From positions 145,276,652 through 145,340,651 of the forward strand of contig NC_133773.1 in assembly GCF_003597395.2 (NCBI RefSeq): a stretch of DNA of 64,000 bases. Direction: 5' to 3'. How positions within the stretch are numbered: the stretch's first letter is position 1; every line of letters begins with the position of its first letter. The notes under the pieces are model-generated. The model ran no database searches, had not been told where the DNA came from, and worked only from the letters and a program-made list of their open reading frames with translations. Below, one piece after another: positions 47,098 to 56,262 of this stretch. This stretch comes from Chelonoidis abingdonii. Taxonomy: Eukaryota; Chordata; Testudines; Testudinidae. The position numbers were made by a program, and so were the translations under genes.

Positions 47098-47333
47098 TAG
47101 GACCTTGTCTACACTGGGAGTTGTGCCCAGATATCAGTTATCAGTACAGCTGCACTGGGGCATCCATCGCTTGCCGCTATTTGCACACCTGCAGGACAGG
47201 TTACCCCCCTACTTCAAGAAGGACTAAGCACCATCAGTGCAAATAGTGGCTTTGCCTGACTACACTGATGGTTGCATTACGTCAGATACACTGATAGCTG
47301 AAATGGGCTTAACCCAGTGTAGACAAGGCCTAA
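47098..47333. mobile_element. MITE with about 20-bp terminal inverted repeats
   Basis: The left terminus taggaccttgtctacactgg and the reverse complement of the right terminus, taggccttgtctacactggg, match over their whole length with one mismatch or gap. The 235-bp body has no frame of note. It belongs to the tctacact-ending MITEs so common in this window. Confidence 0.75.
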
Positions 47334-48059
47334 GTCAGGGTGCCTAGGTTGTTAGAGGCTATAGAAATGTCCGGGGGTCAGGCAGACTTGGACTCTGGTG
47401 GCTGCCTGAGCCACTGCCCAGGCCATAGTGTCCACACGGCTGTTTTTAGCACACTAACACTAGCTGAGCAAGTGCCAGTCTGTCTACCCAACGTGGGAAT
47501 CATACCCGCAAGCTGCAGCACAGACATGCCCTCTGCGCCCCATCCAAACCTCCCTGAAGTCAATGGGAGGCTTTCAACTGATTTCAGCAGGCAGTTGATC
47601 TAGTTCTCAGTCTGGATGCTGCAATCACCCCAGCTCTGCATAACAGTCATAATTAGATCATTCTGCCCTGGGAGACTTGGACCATGGATCAGCCCAATTC
47701 TCTTATTAGGTTCAAGTCACAACTGGGCAGCCCTTGATTTGCGATAATGACATTTCTTAACTGTTCATTCACTGGGCAACTGCCTCCAGTTTATGAGGAA
47801 CGTAAATTTCCTGAAAACTGTTTGCAAAATGCAGCTATTATCCCTCCAGATTCAATCTTCAGGCGCATTTGAGCAAAGATAAATTCAGGGGGATGGTATG
47901 AAAACTTTCCAGTTGGACAAACCACGTAGAAAGGCCATCTGTCTTCTGAGCTCCTTCATTAGAAAAATAATCTTCAGCCTTTGTATAGCACTTGCCGTCA
48001 AAGCACTTCACACATGTTAATTAATCAGTCCCCAGATTCGCCTGGGGGGATGGGTCAGC
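47334..48059. other. Intergenic, nothing recognised
   Basis: No gene or clear repeat. Confidence 0.4.
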
Positions 48060-48140
48060 ATCATGATCCCCCTTTTACAGCTGGGGAAACTGAGGCAGAG
48101 TGCAAGGTGTCTGAGCTCCCCCAGTAGCTGGACCAGATAA
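48060..48140 (-). mobile_element. MIR SINE fragment, antisense
   Basis: cccccttttacagctgggga followed by aactgaggcagag is the antisense MIR core. Confidence 0.75.
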
Positions 48141-49124
48141 ACCCACTCATCAAAGGGGAAGTGGCGAGGAACAACAAATCAGGCATGATTGCAGTCGAGG
48201 GTTTAACTATAAGCACTTCATGTCCTATATGTTTATACAGCACCCAGCACGCTGGAGCTCAGTATGGACAAAGCCCGTAGGCATTACTGTAATATACACT
48301 AAATACAGTACTGCCAATGTCAAAGGCTAAAAATCATGAGCAAGGACCTCACAAAATCAGATTTTTTACAAAAATGATCACTGGGTGTTTTTATTTGCCT
48401 GCAGGTTTTTAAGCCTATGGGGTAGGGGTGGGACTGGTCATGTTTTCAAGCTTTTATTTGCAGCCATGACTCCAGAAACTCACATTTTGAAAAGTAAAAG
48501 CTGAGACTGGGTTAACCCCATGACTCCAGGAGCTGCGGATTTAAGAAAACCATGACAAGCCTTTAGAAAATGATTTAGAAAAACATCCAGATATCATGGG
48601 AGTCACAACGAAATCCCGAGAGCTGCCGACGAGACAAACTCTGGCTTGAGCTGAATCCCAAAGGAATGGAAGCAGTGGAAAAATATTAGCAGTGTTGTGG
48701 CCATGTGCACCATATTACATCCACACACACTCCCACTTTGTCACACACGCCCAGGCCAGCCACAGTAAATTGTTCAAGGGGCTTTTTTTAAAATTTGACA
48801 TGTTTTAAAGCAAATTCACTCCCAACCCAGCTGAGAACGCTAACAAACACGTGAGCATATTGCTGCTAACTTTAAATGAAGAAGGTGTTTTCATCTTTGT
48901 TTTGTCCTTTGAAGACTAGAATTTGCCTTTACCATGCTTTTCCTAATCAAGATTACCTTCCCCCACTCCTTCTCCCAAGATTCCTGTTTTGAGGAGGACA
49001 AACAAATAACTGAAATCAGGCACTGGAGAGAACATTACATTAGCTGCATTTAAAAAGTGCAGCCTCCTTTCTCCCCTGTCCCCCCGTGGCTTCTCCTTTC
49101 AAACGCTCTCGGATATAGTGCAGT
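48141..49124. other. Intergenic, nothing recognised
   Basis: Mostly A/T-rich sequence, with a piece of the widespread old repeat near 48225-48310. No gene. Confidence 0.4.
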
Positions 49125-49750
49125 ACCTGAGCTCAGCATGAGTCATTTCAGTGGGATGCTTGCTCTGGCTAAAAGAGCTAACGTGATCCTCAAATGTGTA
49201 AGTAGAAAGTAGGCAAGAGACCTTGCCTCTGTACACTGCGCTGGTAAGACCGCTACTAGAATACAGTATCCAGTTCTGGTGTTCAAGAAAGATGGGGAGA
49301 GAGTTCATAAGGAGAGCTGCAGAAATGATCATGCGGCTGGAAAAGAAGGCTTGCAGTGGTGGAGGGACTCCATCTATTTGGTTTACGGAAGAACGGTTAA
49401 GAGGTGATTTGATCCCTAGGTATATGGACTTGCACGTGGACAAGAGATCTGATAGTGGACGGGCTTTGCAATCGTTGACAAAGGCATAACAAGATCCAAT
49501 GGCTGGAAGCTGAAGTTAAACAAATTCAGCCTTGAAATAAGATGCAATTTCCTAGCAGCGAGGAGTGATTAAACATTGGACCAGCTTATCAGGGGCGTTG
49601 GTGCACTCACCATTGCTTTGGGGTCTTTAAAACGACATTAGATATCTTTCTAACAGATAGGATTTAATCCAGCTCTGGGAAGGATTCTCTGGCTTGTGTT
49701 ATGCAGGTCGGACTAGATAACCACAGTGCTCCGTTCTAGCTTTAGAATCT
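49125..49750 (+). pseudogene. CR1 LINE 3' end, sense orientation, decayed
   Basis: The plus-strand frame includes ALVRPLLEYSIQFWCSRK and RLRGDLI, the C-terminal reverse-transcriptase motifs of CR1. The 3' UTR follows with gattctctggcttgtgttat, gcaggtcggactagataacc and a ctccgttctagctttagaa tail, the sense counterpart of the tail at 26269-28110. The frame is broken after 49489. It is an inactive fragment. Confidence 0.85.
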
Positions 49751-50033
49751 ACAACCATTAGCTGAACGTTTCTGCCAAAGTCATCACTAGTGAAAAAGTA
49801 CATGTTGACATTCAAATGGTCATCATTATGTTTCAGAGTCAACAGCCCAACTGATGTGAATGGAGGGGTAGATCACACTTCCCCTAGATTCCCTGGGACT
49901 GATGGTCTCCTAACTGATTGACCCTAAGGTCAATCAGGAATAACTCCACTGACGTCAATGGAATTGCAATGCTATAACATTGGCGTAACTGAAAGGAGAA
50001 TCAGATTTGTAGACTTTGTCTTAAAACTCCAGT

Positions 50034-50135
50034 GGGTGCCAGCAACCTGTCTACACTAGCACTCCCACCATTGGTACTCACGGGTAGCCAAGATTGGGAT
50101 TCTGGCAAAAAAGCCTTGTGTAGACAAAGCTCTCC
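50034..50135. mobile_element. Short tctacact-type MITE, low certainty
   Basis: gtctacactagcactcccac at the left and agccttgtgtagacaaag at the right are imperfect inverted repeats around an 80-bp body. Confidence 0.45.
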
Positions 50136-50419
50136 ACTAACAATCACCAAAGCAGACCAGCCCTCCTTGGTTAGCATGGGATAAATGGGAGAGCTGATGG
50201 GGTTTAAAAGGCAGCCTGGCACGTCTGGACCCTGGCAGTTGACAGCAGTAGCTCCTGGGTCAAGCTCACACTTGCTGTGACTCTGCTGAAGTGGATGGAG
50301 TCATCACACCAGGGGTGGATATGACCCAGCATAGTACTCTGCCCCTCCTCGCTCCAGCTGAACCTCTCAAAGCCCTTCTCGCACATTCATGAATTTGTTC
50401 TGTGAAGTGAAACAACATC

Positions 50420-50515
50420 ATCATTCCCAGAAGGGGAAACTGAGGTACAGCGAGAGGAAGTGACTCAGCAGATCAACGGCAGAGCCAGGAATAGACTTCA
50501 AGTCTCCTGACTCCC
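50420..50515 (-). mobile_element. MIR SINE fragment, antisense
   Basis: agaaggggaaactgaggtac, gtgactcagcagatcaacgg and cagagccaggaatagacttc are antisense MIR blocks. Downstream, 50520-50690 holds repeated antisense SINE-head pieces (ccactagacccc at about 50547 and 50627; gagtcctgatt/act at about 50589 and 50668), a short tandem of about 80 bp. Confidence 0.7.
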
Positions 50516-50718
50516 AATCTGTGTTGAATCCCTGCTACACTAATCCACTAGACCCCACTCCCCTTCCAGAACTGGGACTAGATAACAGGAGTCCTGATTC
50601 CTAGCCCTCCCTCCCCCGATCTCTGGCCACTAGACCCCCACTCCCAGAACTGGCCTTAGAACCCACGAGTCCTGACTCCCAGCCCCTCTCTGCCCTAGCC
50701 ACAAAGGTACACTTCCTC

Positions 50719-50842
50719 CTAGGGTGAACAGATGTCCCGTTTTTAAAGGGACAGTCCCATTTTGGGGGACTTTTTCCAATGTGGGCGCCTATTACCTCCC
50801 ACCCCCTGTCCCGTTTTTTCACAATTGCTATCTGATAACCCT
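50719..50842. mobile_element. Short MITE, relative of 16320-16442
   Basis: Starts ctagggtgaacagatg and ends tatctgataaccct. The flanks acttcctc (50711-50718) and atttcctc (50843-50850) differ at one base and fit an 8-bp target duplication. The body (gtcccgtttttaaagggaca, ttacctcccacccc, gtcccgttttttcaca) follows the same layout as the copy at 16320. Confidence 0.85.
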
Positions 50843-51075
50843 ATTTCCTCCCTAGAGCCCCCCCTGAAATAACACAGAGTAGATTTGTAGATTTCCTGTT
50901 TAAGAAACCACCCTTCTATGTGAAACAGACTTATGAAACAATTTAGGCCCCTGTGACCTCAGTTTGTGGCTGGTGCAACTCCACGGAAAACAACGGCCCT
51001 TACGCCAGGGTGAATTTGGCCCAGAACGCTCAACTTAAATCAGAGGTGTTTTCAGCTGTAACTAACTCATCCTAG

Positions 51076-51268
51076 TATCAGAGGGGTAGCTGTGTTACTC
51101 TGGATCTGTAAAAGCAGCAAAGAATCCTGTGGCACCTTATAGACTAACAGACGTTTTGGAGCATGAGCTTTCGTGGGTGAATACCCACTTCGTCAGATGC
51201 ACCCACGAAAGCTCATGCTCCAAAACGTCTGTTAGTCTATAAGGTGCCACAGGATTCTTTGCTGCTTT
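51076..51268 (-). mobile_element. Palindromic short retroelement, probably Penelope-like
   Basis: The insertion begins tatcagaggggtagctgtgt and contains a perfect inverted repeat: 51109-51179 is the exact reverse complement of 51200-51270 (71 bp, 20-bp spacer; the last bases overlap the target duplication). The blocks tagactaacagacg and catgagctttcgtgggtga recur in thousands of turtle repeats. On the minus strand it holds a hammerhead-type ribozyme core (51196-51159). Penelope-like retroelements are known to carry hammerhead motifs in their terminal repeats and often form inverted partial copies, so I infer that class. No protein is encoded. Confidence 0.7.
51159..51196 (-). ncRNA. Hammerhead ribozyme core (type I-like)
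   Basis: Minus strand, 5' to 3': CTGACGA (51196-51190, matching CUGANGA); stem II GTGGGT/ACCCAC (51188-51183 with 51178-51173), loop ATTC; GAAA (51172-51169); a three-pair stem III AGC/GCT with loop TCAT; then TC (51160-51159), fitting the UH cleavage dinucleotide. All conserved core positions are present. Stem I is not formed by immediately adjacent bases; the best partner for the sequence after the cleavage site lies about 24 nt upstream. The perfect 71-bp hairpin would compete with this fold, so activity is uncertain. Confidence 0.6.
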
Positions 51269-51281
51269 TAACTCATCCTAG

Positions 51282-51759
51282 GCCACAATCGGCCTCCCAC
51301 CCTCCCCCGTTGCCTTCTCCGCTGTGCCATGCACAGCTGAATGGATAACACAAGACGGACAAGGCCTTGGTTGTTACCAGTCCATATTCACCCTTCTGGG
51401 TGCAAAATTCAGCTGGCCCAGACTGGGGCTAAGTGAAAGGGGAGCAAATGCCCACTCGCAGGCCTGCTCCCTGATAACTCCTGATCCTATGGGTAGGGCC
51501 CATTGCCTTCCACAGCATGATCCCCCACACCCTCCAAGCCTGCAGCGATGCCAGGCTGAGCCTGTCCAACTGCTGGGGAGTTTGCATGGGATAGGGCTGT
51601 GGGGAGAACCCCTAGGGACCTGGGAGGCAGGGTGGAGATGGCCCTGGCATGATCTCGGAAGCTCTGAGGTTGTGGAGGGTTGAACCCATCGCTAGTTCCA
51701 GGCTGGAGTGGACGTGCCAGATTACAATGCAAACTACAAACGAGAGGCAATTATAACCA
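51282..51759. other. Intergenic between the two hammerhead-type copies
   Basis: No gene or recognised repeat. Confidence 0.4.
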
Positions 51760-51850
51760 TGCATCCGACGAAGTGGGTATTTCACCCACGAAAGCTCATG
51801 CTCCAATACATCTGTTAGTCTACAAGGTGCCACAGGACTCTTTGCTGCTT
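51760..51850 (+). mobile_element. Second copy of the hammerhead-bearing element, truncated
   Basis: Plus strand. ccgacgaagtgggtatttca, then cccacgaaagctcatgctcc, then tctgttagtctacaaggtgc and cacaggactctttgctgctt. It retains stem II, GAAA, stem III and the TC site, but the first core box reads CCGACGA (51765-51771), with the normally invariant second base U changed to C. That should disable cleavage. A 6-bp taacca (51754-51759, 51851-51856) may be its target duplication. Confidence 0.75.
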
Positions 51851-51944
51851 TAACCAAGGAGGGTAACTTTACTGGAGGATGCCCAGGAGTGTGGCGGAGT
51901 CTCCACACTCTCTAGCTCCAGCACAGGCGATGGAGCTGGATGCT

Positions 51945-52040
51945 GGAATCTCTGGGGGCGGGTCTCTGGCCTGTGTTATGCAGGTGGTGAGACTGGATGC
52001 TTGTCACAGTCCCTGCTGGCCTGAACATCCTTGGCTATGA
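51945..52040 (+). mobile_element. CR1 LINE 3' tail fragment
   Basis: gtctctggcctgtgttatgc, aggtggtgagactggatg and ttggctatgaa are the sense CR1 3' tail. Confidence 0.65.
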
Positions 52041-52941
52041 AAGGACCCATGTCAAAAGGTCCAGCCACAATGTGCTACAACCTTAACCATGTTCTTGCAC
52101 TGGGCCTGTGTGTCCAGAGCATGGCACAGCCATGTTCTTAGCGTGCCATCATCACGGTAGCCCCCCAACATGGCTGCTTTGAGGCTAATCTGAGTGTGAA
52201 GGAGCTGGGTGTTACAGGCAGGGGAGACGGCGAGGACACAGATGGGGGGATCCTGGGGGAAGGTCAGATGAGGAGGGGTTGGACTGACGGAGCGTATCAC
52301 AGGATGTTGAGTGGGGATCTCTGGAACTTCCACATGGGAATGTGGCTTCAGGGTGTTCGCAGCAGTCGTGGCTATTTAGTGTTTCCCACAATCCACGCGG
52401 TCATGGTAAAAACACACACAGGTGTTATTAGGATTCATTATTGGTATTAGCACAGTGCCAGGACCCCACTGGACAAACAGAACCAAGGGGCAGCCTGTCT
52501 GCTTTTGAAGGTAAGGCCGCCCGGTTGGTGCAGGTGGGGAGAAAACCCAACACAATATCTCTAGGGAAGAGGTGTGAACCGACCCGTTCAGTTCAATGGG
52601 GTGTTGGGGCAAAAACAACCATTTCAGTGTCAGCCTTCTTAACTCCCTCACTGCTAATTGGTCTCAGCGGAAACATCCACCTAATGTGAAGCGCTAATAG
52701 GATTACTGGTGCAGCAGTGTGGGAGGAGCCCCACCCATGGCGCTGGCTGTGGTACAAACCCAGGACAAAAAATGGTCCCTGGCCTGAGGAGTTTCCAATC
52801 TGCAATCATTTGTTCTGGGTTATACAGCACCTAGCACAATCCTAATCCATGACTGGAGCTCCTATGTGCAACGTCATACAAATAGCTAATCTAATCGATC
52901 TATCCCCATACCCCCCGGTATCTATCTATCCCATACACCCC

Positions 52942-52976
<35 letters not shown>

Positions 52977-54879
52977 CCTTAAACTAGGAGCCTGAGAAGT
53001 ACGACAAAACCTATCTTTAGGGGGCAGATCATTCACAGGGATGTTTTGATTTTTAACAAGACTGAGTGAAAGAAAAAAGCAGCTTTTAAACAAACAACTC
53101 AGGAAAGTCACAAAGAATATCCATATGCCATTTATAAGTGTTTTCAGATGTATTGCAAGGGAATTGCCTTTGGATGGGTGGGGAGGGGGAGGAATCTCAC
53201 CGTTTTCCCAGGGAATTCGTGGAATAAATCCTTCAAACTATATGACAGCATATAACCTGGCTTTGTTTATGGCTGTGTAGAAATTCACTTTGGCATATCT
53301 GAGTCTGAAAATTGCAGTGGTTCAATATTTAGGTTTTAGACGTGGAGACAAAAAGATAAAGGGAACGTTGGGTCCTTTGTGGGCTTTGGATTGAGTGGAA
53401 GAAAAAAAGGAAGAAAAATGGAATACAACCAAGGAGCAGAATTCCCCTTTCTCTGCTCATGTAGAAACCCTGGGAAGGCCTCATGCTTTCAAACGTCACC
53501 TTTAACCCTGCTTCCTTTAGCTGTTTGCATCTGCTGTTCAGAATAGCTCTTCTAGCCCTGGTCTAGCCCTGGTCTTTCCCCGAATACTTAGGGGCTCATT
53601 CTGCACCACGGGACTGCAGTCTCCAAAGGGTTAACGGAATGTGTGCTGGAGTATGAGTTCTTAATCCTGGCGGGTATCCACGGCAAAACCCCCATTGATT
53701 TCAATGGGGGCAGGGCTAGGCCTGCACAACTTCCTGGTTCATTTTTTGCTCTAGAAAATAAATAACCAGCTTTCTCAGCCACCGGGCAGGGGTCTGGCCC
53801 CTGAATCTGCATGGCCATGGAGCCCGTGGACACTGCCCTAATTTTCCCTTGACCTGCCTGACCCAACTGGTCTCCTCGGATCCAGCCAGGAGCCTTGCTC
53901 CGTGGTGTGTTCGCTGGGTGGAATGGTGCCCTTATGCTAAATTCACCCTGGTGTGCAGACCCCATGCAAGACCCTCTGTGTCCCATAAGCCTGAGATGTG
54001 GCTTTGGGGATGGAGGGAAAGAGGGGGCCTGGGCCCAGCAGATGCTCTCTGTGGCAAGCCAGCACCAGGAGCTGCAAAGTTGGGCCACAGATTAGCATTT
54101 AGGTGTAGCAGCCACTCAACCCCCTCACCCTGCAAATGGGGTGGGGGCAGGAGGGAGACTGAGGCTGTTACTTTAGCCTTTAAGCAGTGGGGTGGGGTGA
54201 ATGGTGACATTTCAGCCTGCTCCCTGCAGGCTGTGTGGGCTCTGGGGGCATGGACCTGCTGGCAGGATCAGGATCTAAGATGTCCCCCTCCCTGCAGGCC
54301 CCATCACTTGCACCACGAAACCTGTCGCCATAGGAAGCTTCCCAGCATTTCACTTTGCTTTTATTCTTTGCAAGGAAAACAAGCCCTGCAGCTTTCACTT
54401 TTGCTCTGAGCCAGTTTCACATTCAGCTTCTCCCAGCCCCAGTGGGTCTCAAGAAACTGCCCCTCCTCCCCCCACCTCCGAGCCCCTTAGGATCAAGCTG
54501 CAACATGTGGGCTGCAAACACAGCGGGAAGAGGGGTGGGCAGAGAGGATTTAATGCCAAGCAGCCTCCCCTGGGGTTGCACCATTTAAATTAAAAGCCCC
54601 GCGAACATTTCTAGCCACCCAGGATCTTGCCTACTCCCGGACGGGGGGCTCCTGGCTTGGTGTCTCTGCCTGCGGAAATTCACCTCTCTGGGGCCGAAGC
54701 TGCAGGGGGCTTCATATTTAGGTTGCGGATAAAGGTGCTGGGGGTGGGGGGGAATCGGGCTTTTTGGTGGCTCGATCTCCGTCCCGGGGGGTAGGAGAGG
54801 GCGCGGAGAAGGCTCGGATTGGGGAGCAGAGATGGGGGCACCCCTGGGATGAGGCGCCCCCAAGCTCTGCGGGCTACAA
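52041..54879. other. Intergenic upstream of CDC25B
   Basis: No gene. A tetranucleotide microsatellite lies at 52942-52976 and a piece of the old amniote repeat at 52800-52880. GC content rises from about 54600 toward the promoter. Confidence 0.5.
52942..52976. repeat. Tetranucleotide microsatellite (TCTA)n, about 8-9 units
   Basis: Uninterrupted ctat repeats, preceded by a broken tatctatctatc copy at about 52919-52930. Confidence 0.95.
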
Positions 54880-55105
54880 GCCCCTCCCCCGCGGCTTGCT
54901 CCAGCGAGCAGCTCCCCCAGCCCGCAGCCTGACCCCTCCCCGGCGGGGGCTGGCGGTCCCCCCCGGCCGGGGCTGGCTCTGCCGGCGGCCCGTGCCATTG
55001 GCTGGCCGCTCGCCGCCCGCCCGTGTTATTTTTCGAATATAAATACGGGGCCCGGCGCTGGGTGCGCGCTGACCCGGGCCAGGCGGAGCTGCAGAGAGCG
55101 AGAAG
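54880..55105 (+). promoter_or_regulatory. CDC25B: CpG-rich promoter of CDC25B with CCAAT, CHR-like and TATA elements
   Basis: The sequence turns strongly GC- and CpG-rich here, unlike the surroundings. An inverted CCAAT box (ATTGG, 54997-55001, within ccattggctg) lies 30 bp before TTCGAA (55032-55037), which fits the cell-cycle homology region consensus TTYGAA. TATAAATA follows directly (55038-55045), predicting transcription start near 55065-55075 on the plus strand. CCAAT plus CHR spacing of this kind is the G2/M promoter layout bound by NF-Y and DREAM/MMB, suiting a mitotic phosphatase. Exon 1 would then fall in the N gap that begins at 55106. The gene assignment rests on the two exons downstream and on synteny. 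Confidence 0.75.
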
Positions 55106-55856
55106 NNNNNNNNNNNNNNNNNNNNNNNNNNNNNNNNNNNNNNNNNNNNNNNNNNNNNNNNNNNNNNNNNNNNNNNNNNNNNNNNNNNNNNNNNNNNNNN
55201 NNNNNNNNNNNNNNNNNNNNNNNNNNNNNNNNNNNNNNNNNNNNNNNNNNNNNNNNNNNNNNNNNNNNNNNNNNNNNNNNNNNNNNNNNNNNNNNNNNNN
55301 NNNNNNNNNNNNNNNNNNNNNNNNNNNNNNNNNNNNNNNNNNNNNNNNNNNNNNNNNNNNNNNNNNNNNNNNNNNNNNNNNNNNNNNNNNNNNNNNNNNN
55401 NNNNNNNNNNNNNNNNNNNNNNNNNNNNNNNNNNNNNNNNNNNNNNNNNNNNNNNNNNNNNNNNNNNNNNNNNNNNNNNNNNNNNNNNNNNNNNNNNNNN
55501 NNNNNNNNNNNNNNNNNNNNNNNNNNNNNNNNNNNNNNNNNNNNNNNNNNNNNNNNNNNNNNNNNNNNNNNNNNNNNNNNNNNNNNNNNNNNNNNNNNNN
55601 NNNNNNNNNNNNNNNNNNNNNNNNNNNNNNNNNNNNNNNNNNNNNNNNNNNNNNNNNNNNNNNNNNNNNNNNNNNNNNNNNNNNNNNNNNNNNNNNNNNN
55701 NNNNNNNNNNNNNNNNNNNNNNNNNNNNNNNNNNNNNNNNNNNNNNNNNNNNNNNNNNNNNNNNNNNNNNNNNNNNNNNNNNNNNNNNNNNNNNNNNNNN
55801 NNNNNNNNNNNNNNNNNNNNNNNNNNNNNNNNNNNNNNNNNNNNNNNNNNNNNNNN
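55106..55856. other. Assembly gap, 751 N, probably containing CDC25B exon 1
   Basis: The gap starts just after the predicted transcription start, in GC-rich sequence, and ends in a GT repeat. Both are classic causes of assembly failure. The CDC25B start codon and the early SPVTTL-type segment are not found elsewhere in the window, so they probably lie here. Open frames of 345-478 codons across the gap are artefacts of N translation. Confidence 0.85.
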
Positions 55857-56262
55857 GTGTGTGTGTGTGTGTGGCCGGGCACTGCATGCAGGGTATGTGT
55901 GGATGATGTGGGTGTATTGTATGCAGTGGAGGGGAAGGACGGGATTGCATGTACTCTGTGTGTGTGGGGGGGCTGCGTTGCAGTCATTTGTGTGTGTGTG
56001 TGTGTATTGCATGCAATGTCTGTGTATCGGTGCGTTGCATGCACTCTGTGGGTGCATTGAATGTAGTGGGGGGTAAGGGTGGGTTGCATGTACTGTATGT
56101 GGGGGGTGCGTTGCATTCATTCTGCGTGGGTGATGTGGGTGCATTGTATGCAGTGGGGGCAAAGAGGTGGATTGCATGTACTCTGTGTCAATGTGTGTGT
56201 GTGTGTATGATGTGAGTGCATTCCGTGTACTGTGTGTGTGTATCACATGCAGACTATGTTGG
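55857..56262 (+). repeat. GT-rich minisatellite in CDC25B intron 1
   Basis: Runs of (GT)n (55857-55872, 55989-56006, 56192-56206) alternate with variant units such as attgtatgcagtgg...ttgcatgtactctgtgt, seen at about 55915, 56057 and 56144. Spacing is irregular (roughly 88-142 bp). It abuts the gap. Confidence 0.8.

Larger units (their letters stand above)
51063..51281. repeat. 13-bp target-site duplication flanking the palindromic retroelement
   Basis: taactcatcctag occurs at 51063-51075 and again at 51269-51281, directly bordering the insertion 51076-51268. A perfect 13-bp direct repeat of this kind indicates target-primed or similar insertion and a fairly recent event. Confidence 0.85.

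Noticed and set aside
53849..54409. 186-codon plus-strand frame upstream of CDC25B
   Set aside because: No recognisable domain, atypical composition, an equally long frame on the other strand, and no splice or promoter support.
55026..56246. Open frames of 345-478 codons spanning the N gap
   Set aside because: They consist mostly of untranslatable N; the real parts are GT-repeat and promoter sequence with no protein-like features.
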